From Actinomycetota bacterium (lineage in GTDB: Bacteria; Actinomycetota; Acidimicrobiia; Acidimicrobiales; Ilumatobacteraceae), in contig SYDZ01000034.1 of the NCBI GenBank assembly GCA_005801025.1, positions 1 through 9,833 of the forward strand: a stretch of DNA of 9,833 bases, given 5' to 3'. Under the pieces are notes generated by a model. The model had not been told where the DNA came from, made no database searches, and saw only the letters and a list, made by a program, of their open reading frames with translations. This document shows positions 1-6,257 of the stretch, piece by piece; the stretch's first letter is position 1; every line of letters starts with the position of its first letter. The translations under genes and the position numbers were made by a program.

Positions 1-2468
1 ATCAGCGAATCTGCGTAACGACCGAGTCCTAGATAGGTAATGATTTCCTCGGACTCACGCCGCTTACGACCCTCGGCTCGAGGTGAAGGAGGCAACCCTA
101 ATAATGATGGCACCAACAGTGACCGTTGTCGCGATTCAAGAGCGACCATCAACGTTTCTCGCACGGTCAACGAACTGAAAAGTTTGGCATTTTGAAAAGC
201 GCGACCTTGACCAAGACGTGAACGCTGATGCGCAGACAACGAAGAAACATCTTGACCAAATAGTTCAATAACTCCCGATGACTGAACAAAACCCGACACA
301 GCATTGACAATCGTTGTTTTACCAGCACCGTTCGTTCCGATCAGGCCGACTACCTCAGCAACACCAACTGTAAGGGTGACATCATTAACGATGACTCGCC
401 CACCCAAAGTAACCCTTAAACCGCTCACGCTGAGGGGCAGATTCGTTACATGTGTGGGCTTCGCCAATGATCCCAGGGAAGCAACCTCTGCACCCTCTTG
501 ACGAACAGGCGGCTTCCATCCACTTCGACGAGCAATACCCGACAGCAAGTTGTCACGTACCGAGTGCACGATGGAAATCAAACCACTCGGGAAATACAGC
601 AAGACGATCAGCATGCCGAATCCGCTGGCGAACAGTTCTACTTGCTTCGTGCCGTCGAAAACCAAAGGCACGGCAATGATGAGTAAGGTTCCGAGTATGG
701 CACCAGTGATGGAACCAATGCCACCGACAACGGCAACTGCCACGATTCGTAGCGACTCGTCAAAGTCAAACAGCAGTCCATCAACTTTGAATTGAGCGTT
801 GCGCGCTACCAAGGGCAGTAGTCCACCAGCGAGAGCCGCTAGTCCGCCCGAGACCGCGAAGGCCAACAACTTGGCGCGAGCAGGCGCCACCGTATAGGCC
901 GCTGCAGCAGTCTCATTATCACGAGTCGCAATCATTGAGCGCCCGATTCCAGTTCGGCGAATTCGCCACACGATGAAGATCGCTAAAACAGCAACGAACA
1001 GGCAGAAGTAATAGACCCCATCAAAGTCCTTGCCTTGAACGGTCCAAAACAATAAGCGAAAACCCTTCGCACGATCAACATTGAGTTGCGCTGCGCCTCC
1101 ACCTCCTGGAGCAAATCGTTCGGCGACAATGAACCACGAACGGATTGCCAAACCGAAACCAAGAGTGACAACAGCGAGATATAAACCCTTCACTCGCAAT
1201 GCTGGGATGCCTACGATGACTGCAGCCAACACACCCCAGGCGATACCGATTGGCAAGGCTACGAGATATGGCAAAGAATTGGCGTAATAAATCGTCAGGT
1301 ACGAACCGAGGGCCACAAAACCAAATTGACCTAACGACAATTGTCCACCCCAACCCGTCACCACGGTCACGGACAAGGCAATGATCAAATACACAGGAAC
1401 CGCAGCAAACTTTAGTATCTCACTCGGCTTATCAACCTGACTGGGTATCACGAGAGCAATCGCCACTAGTGACAAGAAGCCAAACAACGTCAGTGATCGG
1501 TACAGCGGATGACGCGTCAACTCCACTCGCGCTGAGCGCACTTTTGAAGTGAGTTGCCATGACTCATCACGCATTGATTCCGAACGACCGAGAGTAAACA
1601 AAACAACGATGAGAATCACAAATAATGTTGCGATATTCGCACCCTTGGGAAGATCGCCTCCCAAAGACCACGTGACAAGCATTCGGTCAACGACACCAGC
1701 CACAAGTCCACCAACGAGAGTCCACGCAAATGATTTCATCCGCCCGACCATGGCGGCGATGAGCGATAACAACAATAATTTTGGCCCTAGGGCATTTTGT
1801 ACTGAGGCCAGCGATCCGCCTTGAAGTGGAGCGATGAGAAGCGCGCTGAGTGCCGCCAGAAGTCCACCAAGAGCCCAGACTTTCGTGGAGACAGAACGCA
1901 CACCGATGCCTGCCAACCGAGCCGCAGGAAAGTTGTCTGCGGTGGCCCGTACCTGCATTCCAAAATGACTACGGTGGAACAGCCAACCGAGAAAAAGCAT
2001 CAACACCGGCACGATTAATAGCACAGTGAGTTGTGGTCCAGTCAGCGTGAGTCCAGCAATCTCCCAACTCCCACCGATGAGGACTGGAAAGGTTACGCTT
2101 GTTGCTTGTTCGTCAGGAATCGGTAAGCGCAACTGCAACAACTGCACTACTTGAGTCAGACCTAAAGTGGCAACGAAAAGCAACAGTCGTGGCTGAGTGA
2201 ATAGTCGGCGTAAAACAAGTTCAGCAGCGACTCCGAGAACCACACCACAGATCAATGCCAGCGGCAATGACAAACCGTAAGAAATGTTGTAACGGATCTG
2301 CAGTACAGCCATGACATATCCGCCGAAGGCGCCGATTTGTCCTTGGGCGAAATTAATCACGCCAGTTGCTCGATAAATCAACAACAATCCGAAGGCCACG
2401 AGGGCGTACACCAAACCTTGGATCAAACCATCAAGCAGAATGTCTCCGGAAAACGTCAGAGCGATCAT
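1..2468 (-). CDS. Fused Liv-type ABC transporter: LivH permease - LivM permease - LivG ATPase (partial, 3' end outside window)
   Basis: I translated the minus strand from the ATG at 2468 and found no stop down to base 1 (822 codons). Three Liv modules follow in order. A LivH-type permease covers about residues 1-290, with GVINFAQGQIG at 36-46. A LivM-type permease covers about 320-630, with its hallmark GWGGQLSLGQFGF at 372-384. A LivG-type ATPase starts near 677, with Walker A GTNGAGKTT at 711-719 and a Q-loop Gln at about 759 in GRAFQNAKLF; its signature and Walker B lie beyond the edge. In the known family these are three separate proteins that import branched-chain amino acids, amides or similar solutes across the inner membrane. 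The start is supported by AGGGGG ten bases upstream and a five-base gap after the preceding MFS-LivF gene, which indicates one operon. The substrate is unknown. Domain identity is strong; that all three modules function as one chain is an inference. Confidence 0.9.
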   Translation of the reverse strand, partial: MIALTFSGDILLDGLIQGLVYALVAFGLLLIYRATGVINFAQGQIGAFGGYVMAVLQIRYNISYGLSLPLALICGVVLGVAAELVLRRLFTQPRLLLFVATLGLTQVVQLLQLRLPIPDEQATSVTFPVLIGGSWEIAGLTLTGPQLTVLLIVPVLMLFLGWLFHRSHFGMQVRATADNFPAARLAGIGVRSVSTKVWALGGLLAALSALLIAPLQGGSLASVQNALGPKLLLLSLIAAMVGRMKSFAWTLVGGLVAGVVDRMLVTWSLGGDLPKGANIATLFVILIVVLFTLGRSESMRDESWQLTSKVRSARVELTRHPLYRSLTLFGFLSLVAIALVIPSQVDKPSEILKFAAVPVYLIIALSVTVVTGWGGQLSLGQFGFVALGSYLTIYYANSLPYLVALPIGIAWGVLAAVIVGIPALRVKGLYLAVVTLGFGLAIRSWFIVAERFAPGGGGAAQLNVDRAKGFRLLFWTVQGKDFDGVYYFCLFVAVLAIFIVWRIRRTGIGRSMIATRDNETAAAAYTVAPARAKLLAFAVSGGLAALAGGLLPLVARNAQFKVDGLLFDFDESLRIVAVAVVGGIGSITGAILGTLLIIAVPLVFDGTKQVELFASGFGMLIVLLYFPSGLISIVHSVRDNLLSGIARRSGWKPPVRQEGAEVASLGSLAKPTHVTNLPLSVSGLRVTLGGRVIVNDVTLTVGVAEVVGLIGTNGAGKTTIVNAVSGFVQSSGVIELFGQDVSSLSAHQRSRLGQGRAFQNAKLFSSLTVRETLMVALESRQRSLLVPSLLGLPPSPRAEGRKRRESEEIITYLGLGRYADSL

Positions 2469-2473
2469 TGAAC

Positions 2474-4687
2474 TCACGCCCCCTCTCCCGACAAGAAAAC
2501 GGCACGCAGTAAGTCATCACGCTCAAGTAATTCTTTCGCCGGACCTTCAAACATGACCTGTCCGCGTTCCATGAATACCGCCCGATCGGCTATGGCCATT
2601 GCCACATTGAGGGACTGTTCAACAATGATCATGGTGATCCCCTGATCTTTCAGTCTCTCCACGATCTGCAATATGTCCTGTACAACAACTGGTGCGAGTC
2701 CGAGTGATAACTCATCAATGCACAGTAACTGTGGTTCAAGCATCACCGCTTTAGCAAGAGCAAGCATTTGTTGTTGTCCACCCGACAGCGAACCTGCACG
2801 CTGATCTCGGCGTGCGTGAAGCATAGAGAAAGTTTCATAAACAAGAGCCAATTTCTCTTGGCGCTGAGCTGAATCAGGTATCTGGCGACTCCACAAGGCC
2901 AAGTTTTCTGCCACAGTCATTGAACTAAAGACAGCCTCACCACCGGCAATATGAACCATGCCCATGTGCGCACGATATTGAGGTTCAACCAAAGTGATCG
3001 TCCGACCGTTCATCCGCACCACGCCGCGGTCGGGCATCACCAAACCAGAAATCGCGCGCAGAATTGTGGACTTACCCGCCCCATTGGTTCCCAGCAGCGC
3101 CAGCACTTCACCGCGCCGAACATCAAAACCAACGTCAAAGAGAACCTGCAGATTTCCATAACTAACATCGATATTGCGAACCTGAAGCATCGGAACATTG
3201 TCAGGGTCGCCAGCAATGCGCTCCAACTCAACTTGTTGCTCGCGCAATTCGCTTCTTGTCAATACAATATCGCGATTCATATAGCGACTTCCGTAGATAA
3301 TCAACAATCCGCCAAGAAGCGCAGCTGGGGGCACGATCGCGGTCAATGCAGTGCGCTCTCCGTGAGCATCCGATAGCGCTCCTGCGAACAGTCCACCGAA
3401 AAAACCACCCATCAAAAAGATGTATACCCCGACCATCGCAAAAGCTTGAGAACGCATTTGATACGGGATGATTGCAGAAATTGATGGTCCCACCTGAGTA
3501 AATGCGGCCCCTTGAAAAGCAAAACCGATGGTTGTCAAAGCGATCATGACTGCGGGGCTGTGAAAACGCAATCCAACAGTCACAAAAACTCCATAGAGCA
3601 CAATGCATGCACCCATCATCCGCAAAGCCGAAGAGGGGTTCTTACGAAAGAGTTTTTCCCCAATACGACCAGCTATCGGTATCGCAATGAGAGCCCCTGA
3701 CCAAGTAATCGCTCCAATCCAACCGCGCTTGCCAGCGTTATAGCCATAACTGTCTTCAAGTAAAAGATTGAATGCTCCAGGAACTGCAATCAAAGCGAAA
3801 CCAAGCACGCCGATACCCACAACTAGAAAATAAAAAGTCCGAACTTTTTTCAATCGTTGAAAGGCCGCTGACAGAAGCACTGGCGGCTCAGATTGCGCGA
3901 CAATGGCCGTGTCTCCTAAAAGAGCAATGCGTTCTTGTTGACCGCGACTCGGTTCTTTGAGCGACAGCGACCACAAAATAGTTAGCCCCGCAGGAATCAG
4001 AAGCGCCAGAAAAACAACTCTCCAGTCACCAGCGTCGTCGCCGGCAGCAACAACGACGGCACCTGCAAACAGCGGCCCAAGAACTTGTCCCAACGGCCGA
4101 CCTAAAGCCTCAATGGCGAAGATGCGAGTGCGCACACCAAGGGGATATTGGTCGGCTACCAAGGAAGGACCAATCGGCACGCGCGCCGAAGCACCCAAAC
4201 CAGAGCCAGCGCGCGCCAAACCCATCTGAAATGTATTCACCACTACCCCGGTCAAGCCGGCGAAAGCCATCCATAAGGCACCAGCAGCGCTGAGTACCCG
4301 TACCCTGCTTCGCCGATCAGCCAACCACGCAAAAGGAAGGGTGGCTAAAACAAGAACCACGCCTCCAAAACTCTGCAACCCCAAAAGCACAGTGTCTGAG
4401 ACACCGAGTGAGGCCTGGATATCGGGACCGAGCACCTGCATTGCCACTCGATCAAACTCTTCAAAGACCGTGAAGAGCAACAAGACCGTGGCGATACTCC
4501 AACCCCCGCTGCGCACACCGCGCCGTAAGGTCATCATCTCCCCTGGAGATGATGCGTCGACGTCTGATGTGTCTTGGGAATCAGAGAGTCGCTGTTCAAG
4601 AAGGTTTTCCTGGGCGGTGACGATTGAACTCGCCAACGCCGCGGGCGACACATGAGTGGTCGCTGTTGGTTCACTTTCTTGCATCAT
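2474..4687 (-). CDS. MFS transporter fused to LivF-type ABC ATPase
   Basis: Numbering is from the ATG at 4687 (737 aa). Residues 1-60 are hydrophilic. About 64-467 form a twelve-helix major facilitator domain, with the cytoplasmic motif-A-like loop AWLADRRSRVRVL (about 120-132) and a GLARAGSGLGASARVPIGPS stretch (about 156-175) that resembles Spinster-type carriers. A charged linker (about 468-498) leads to an ABC ATPase of LivF type (499-735): Walker A GTNGAGKST at 533-541, signature LSGGQ at 634-638, Walker B ending in D658-E659, and the LivF-type VEQ switch. LivF normally pairs with LivG to drive a Liv importer, and the LivH-M-G fusion follows five bases downstream, so this protein probably supplies the second ATPase. 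The role of the attached carrier is unknown. The ATG at 4687 has GGAGG eleven bases upstream; an in-frame TTG at 4705 would add six residues but lies across that ribosome site. Divergent from the binding-protein gene. Confidence 0.9.
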   Translation of the reverse strand: MMQESEPTATTHVSPAALASSIVTAQENLLEQRLSDSQDTSDVDASSPGEMMTLRRGVRSGGWSIATVLLLFTVFEEFDRVAMQVLGPDIQASLGVSDTVLLGLQSFGGVVLVLATLPFAWLADRRSRVRVLSAAGALWMAFAGLTGVVVNTFQMGLARAGSGLGASARVPIGPSLVADQYPLGVRTRIFAIEALGRPLGQVLGPLFAGAVVVAAGDDAGDWRVVFLALLIPAGLTILWSLSLKEPSRGQQERIALLGDTAIVAQSEPPVLLSAAFQRLKKVRTFYFLVVGIGVLGFALIAVPGAFNLLLEDSYGYNAGKRGWIGAITWSGALIAIPIAGRIGEKLFRKNPSSALRMMGACIVLYGVFVTVGLRFHSPAVMIALTTIGFAFQGAAFTQVGPSISAIIPYQMRSQAFAMVGVYIFLMGGFFGGLFAGALSDAHGERTALTAIVPPAALLGGLLIIYGSRYMNRDIVLTRSELREQQVELERIAGDPDNVPMLQVRNIDVSYGNLQVLFDVGFDVRRGEVLALLGTNGAGKSTILRAISGLVMPDRGVVRMNGRTITLVEPQYRAHMGMVHIAGGEAVFSSMTVAENLALWSRQIPDSAQRQEKLALVYETFSMLHARRDQRAGSLSGGQQQMLALAKAVMLEPQLLCIDELSLGLAPVVVQDILQIVERLKDQGITMIIVEQSLNVAMAIADRAVFMERGQVMFEGPAKELLERDDLLRAVFLSGEGA
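2479..2489 (-). promoter_or_regulatory. Ribosome binding site of the LivHMG fusion, inside the end of the upstream gene
   Basis: GGGAGAGGGGG on the minus strand lies in the last codons of the MFS-LivF gene, ten bases before the ATG at 2468. This suggests translational coupling of the two genes. Confidence 0.7.
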
Positions 4688-4698
4688 CGCCCTGCTTT

Positions 4699-4703
4699 CC
4701 TCC
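4699..4703 (-). promoter_or_regulatory. Ribosome binding site deciding the MFS-LivF start
   Basis: GGAGG on the minus strand lies eleven bases before the ATG at 4687. It overlaps the codons right after the alternative TTG at 4705, so it argues for the ATG. Confidence 0.7.
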
Positions 4704-4745
4704 AAAACCTTAGCCGCCGTACCCCGTATTTCTGATGGCCAATCA

Positions 4746-4774
4746 GGACTTTCTGACGGACCGTCAGAAAGTCC
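4746..4774. promoter_or_regulatory. Perfect 29-bp palindromic operator between transporter operon and binding protein
   Basis: Two 14-base arms, GGACTTTCTGACGG (4746-4759) and CCGTCAGAAAGTCC (4761-4774), are exact reverse complements around a single A at 4760. The centre lies 73 bases from the MFS-LivF start and 89 from the binding-protein ATG. The one-base loop makes an RNA hairpin role unlikely, so this is best read as a binding site for a dimeric repressor or activator. The core at 4752-4768 is TCTGACG-N3-CGTCAGA, the same as in the 8043-8063 palindrome. A TetR-like or GntR-like regulator would fit this size, but none is encoded here. Confidence 0.85.
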
Positions 4775-4834
4775 CCCATTTTCTGCTAGTTTCTTTTTGT
4801 CGTCGCCACGAGGCCCGACATCTAATCGAACTCC

Positions 4835-4841
4835 AAAGGGG
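4835..4841 (+). promoter_or_regulatory. Ribosome binding site of the binding-protein gene
   Basis: AAAGGGG ends seven bases before the ATG at 4849. It fixes this start over the in-frame ATG at 4735. Confidence 0.8.
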
Positions 4842-4848
4842 AAGCAAT

Positions 4849-5688
4849 ATGAAGAAATCCCGTTTTATAGTCGCAGTCCTCGCCAGCTGCGCGCTCATAG
4901 TGGCGGCATGCGGTGGCAGCGATAGCGACTCAATAGCAACCGAAGCGCCTTCAACAGAGGCGCCATCAACCGATGCTCCTGTCACTGAAGAGCGGACTGC
5001 ATCAGATATCGGTGTCACTGCCGACACCATCAAAATTGGCGTCGCAATCTCTGACCTTGAGGCCATTCGTGCCATGGGAATTTCGATTCCCGAAACGTTG
5101 ACGACGGCGCATTTGTTTGATCGTTGGGATGTCTTCGTGCAAAAGTGGAATGCTGCTGGCGGCATTAACGGTCGCATGATTGAGCTTTTCCAATTGGTAT
5201 GGAATCCGCTTGACCCAAGCACCTTTGACACCTTGTGCGCTGCTGCAACAGTTGACAACGAGTTGTTCATGGTCATCAACGGAACTGTTCTCTCGTCCGT
5301 TGCTCGCAAATGCCTGTTAGATGCTGGCATGCCGATCATGTATGGCGATGTGATGTCACTCAGCGAACTCGAAACAGGACTGGCTATCTCTCTTGCTGCT
5401 CCAGCCGAAGTGATCGGAAGTGCGGGAGTCAATGCTTGGATTGGAACCCCAGAGGCTGTTGCTGGGTCAACTGTTGGCATTCTTTCCAACAACTCCCCAG
5501 CAGTTCAAGCCGCCGGCAAAGCCGCTGAGCAAACACTGATTGATGCTGGCTTCACCGTTCACGGAAAACACTGGCTTTTGGACAGCCGCGGCCAGCGCTG
5601 GTCTTACTTTTTCCTTGCTGGACACAAGCTCGTCGGGCTGTTCGGCATTTGGTCTGAGCCGTGCACCTGCAGCGGCTGTTGGCAGTGA
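4849..5688 (+). CDS. Substrate-binding lipoprotein, N-terminal fragment
   Basis: The 279-codon frame opens with a lipoprotein signal: basic MKKSR, a hydrophobic stretch, then the lipobox VAAC with Cys21 as the lipid anchor. An acidic Ser/Thr/Glu/Pro linker follows (about residues 24-50) and includes three 15-base repeat units. The mature domain starts near DIGVTADTIKIGVAISDL and carries WNAAGGINGRMIEL, typical of Peripla_BP_6 amino-acid-type receptors. After about residue 240 the frame changes character (LLDSRGQRW..., ending CTCSGCWQ), which I read as out-of-frame sequence before the stop at 5686-5688. The start is chosen because AAAGGGG lies seven bases upstream of the ATG and the lipoprotein signal begins there; an in-frame ATG at 4735 would lie upstream of the operator palindrome and hide the signal. 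It would bind the solute outside the membrane for the adjacent Liv-type transporter. Confidence 0.7.
   Translation: MKKSRFIVAVLASCALIVAACGGSDSDSIATEAPSTEAPSTDAPVTEERTASDIGVTADTIKIGVAISDLEAIRAMGISIPETLTTAHLFDRWDVFVQKWNAAGGINGRMIELFQLVWNPLDPSTFDTLCAAATVDNELFMVINGTVLSSVARKCLLDAGMPIMYGDVMSLSELETGLAISLAAPAEVIGSAGVNAWIGTPEAVAGSTVGILSNNSPAVQAAGKAAEQTLIDAGFTVHGKHWLLDSRGQRWSYFFLAGHKLVGLFGIWSEPCTCSGCWQ
4939..4983 (+). repeat. Three imperfect 15-base tandem units in the lipoprotein linker
   Basis: Units at 4939-4953, 4954-4968 and 4969-4983 encode TEAPS, TEAPS and TDAPV. They form part of the acidic flexible tether between lipid anchor and binding domain. Confidence 0.75.
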
Positions 5689-6178
5689 GTGCATCACCAC
5701 TTACGACCATATGACGGACGGCAAGACAATTCGTCCCGACAATGCATTTGAAGCCGAGTGCCGTGCGTTCTTCGATGAAAGTTTCGAAGCGTACTTTGGC
5801 AACAAGTCGTACCCTGGCGTACCAGCGGGTCAAATCCTGACGGACGTCGCCGGCAAAGTTGTGAGTTCAGACTACGCACCACAGGAATGTGCCTTAGCTA
5901 ATATTTTGAATCTTGGTCTGACAGCTGCTGGAGTGAACCCAACTCGAGCTTCAACGCTGGCGGCGATTCTCAATCTGAGCGAAATCCCACTCGCTGTTCT
6001 TGCTGGAGGATCTGGCGGGTTTGGACCTGGCAAGGCCTACGCCTCAAATGCCGTGCATACCGTAGTCGTCACCGCTGCAACAGTGGACACACCTGCCGAT
6101 GCCAATGGCTTGTATAACGGATGTGCTGCTCCAGTGAACTGTGGAGTAGTCATCAGTGATTGGGTGCCCATTGGTTAG
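5540..6178 (+). CDS. Substrate-binding protein, C-terminal fragment (out of frame with its N-terminal half)
   Basis: This open frame starts after a stop at 5537-5539 and has no convincing start or ribosome site of its own. The credible protein sequence runs from about NTGFWTAAASAGLTF onward, through SRAPAAAVGSECITTYDHM, to the end at WVPIG. It looks like the second lobe of a Peripla_BP_6 receptor, including a Cys pair near the end (NGCAAPVNCG) that could form a disulfide. It is in the frame one base ahead of the N-terminal fragment. It is best read as the second exon-like half of the broken receptor gene, not as an independent gene. The stop TAG at 6176-6178 is followed 27 bases later by a strong hairpin. 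Confidence 0.6.
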   Translation: MMLASPFTENTGFWTAAASAGLTFSLLDTSSSGCSAFGLSRAPAAAVGSECITTYDHMTDGKTIRPDNAFEAECRAFFDESFEAYFGNKSYPGVPAGQILTDVAGKVVSSDYAPQECALANILNLGLTAAGVNPTRASTLAAILNLSEIPLAVLAGGSGGFGPGKAYASNAVHTVVVTAATVDTPADANGLYNGCAAPVNCGVVISDWVPIG

Positions 6179-6205
6179 TTGAAAGTTTGAATAAAAACTT
6201 CAGCC

Positions 6206-6235
6206 AAAAGGGCCGCCCGTGAGGGCGGCCCTTTT
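6206..6235. terminator. Bidirectional intrinsic terminator between binding protein and amidohydrolase
   Basis: AAAAGGGCCGCCC (6206-6218) and GGGCGGCCCTTTT (6223-6235) are perfect 13-base complements around the loop GTGA. The GC-rich stem is flanked by A4 and T4, so the hairpin ends in a short U-run in either direction. It lies 27 bases after the stop of the plus-strand gene and 22 bases after that of the minus-strand gene, where both would need to end transcription. Confidence 0.92.
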
Positions 6236-6257
6236 GAGATGTATATTCTTCGATCAA

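Larger units (their letters stand above)
4688..4848. promoter_or_regulatory. Divergent promoter region of the transporter operon and binding protein
   Basis: These 161 bases separate two divergent genes, so they must hold promoters in both directions. The palindrome sits near the middle. I cannot assign convincing -35/-10 boxes; AT-rich runs at 4778-4799 downstream of the palindrome are the likeliest place for the plus-strand promoter. Confidence 0.6.
4849..6178 (+). pseudogene. Liv-type substrate-binding lipoprotein, disrupted by frameshift and probable internal deletion
   Basis: The two parts of one periplasmic-binding-fold protein lie in different frames. The first half (frame of 4849) reads well up to about AGFTVHGK, near 5566. 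The second half reads well in the +1 frame from about PFTENTGFW, near 5553-5579. The whole span is 1,330 bases, not a multiple of three. The join is too tight: a family member normally has a further beta-alpha-beta stretch of a few tens of residues between a strand like GFTV and a helix like FWTAAASAGL. I therefore infer a lost segment of length 3n+2 bases rather than a single-base slip. The protein would be the solute receptor for the divergently encoded transporter. Either it is a true mutation (the cell would then lack this receptor) or an assembly/collapse error. The frame break is seen directly; the deletion is inferred. Confidence 0.72.

Noticed and set aside
304..2018. Several plus-strand frames of 60-90 codons
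   Set aside because: They are antisense to the continuous LivHMG frame and have no domain-like content.
2951..3376. Plus-strand frame of 141 codons
   Set aside because: Antisense to the conserved ABC ATPase and linker of the MFS-LivF protein; composition is not protein-like.
4688..4705. TTG at 4705 as start of the MFS-LivF gene
   Set aside because: The GGAGG lies just after this TTG and is well placed for the ATG at 4687.
4735..4848. Upstream in-frame ATG at 4735 as start of the receptor
   Set aside because: It would put the operator palindrome inside the gene and hide the lipoprotein signal that begins at 4849.
4764..5492. Long open frame of 242 codons on the minus strand
   Set aside because: It lies antisense to the lipoprotein receptor gene and spans the promoter; its translation has no recognisable domain and the plus strand has a clear lipobox and ribosome site.
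5838..5852. CTGACGGACGTC resembling the operator core
   Set aside because: Only one half-site matches, the arms are not symmetric and it lies inside the receptor coding sequence.
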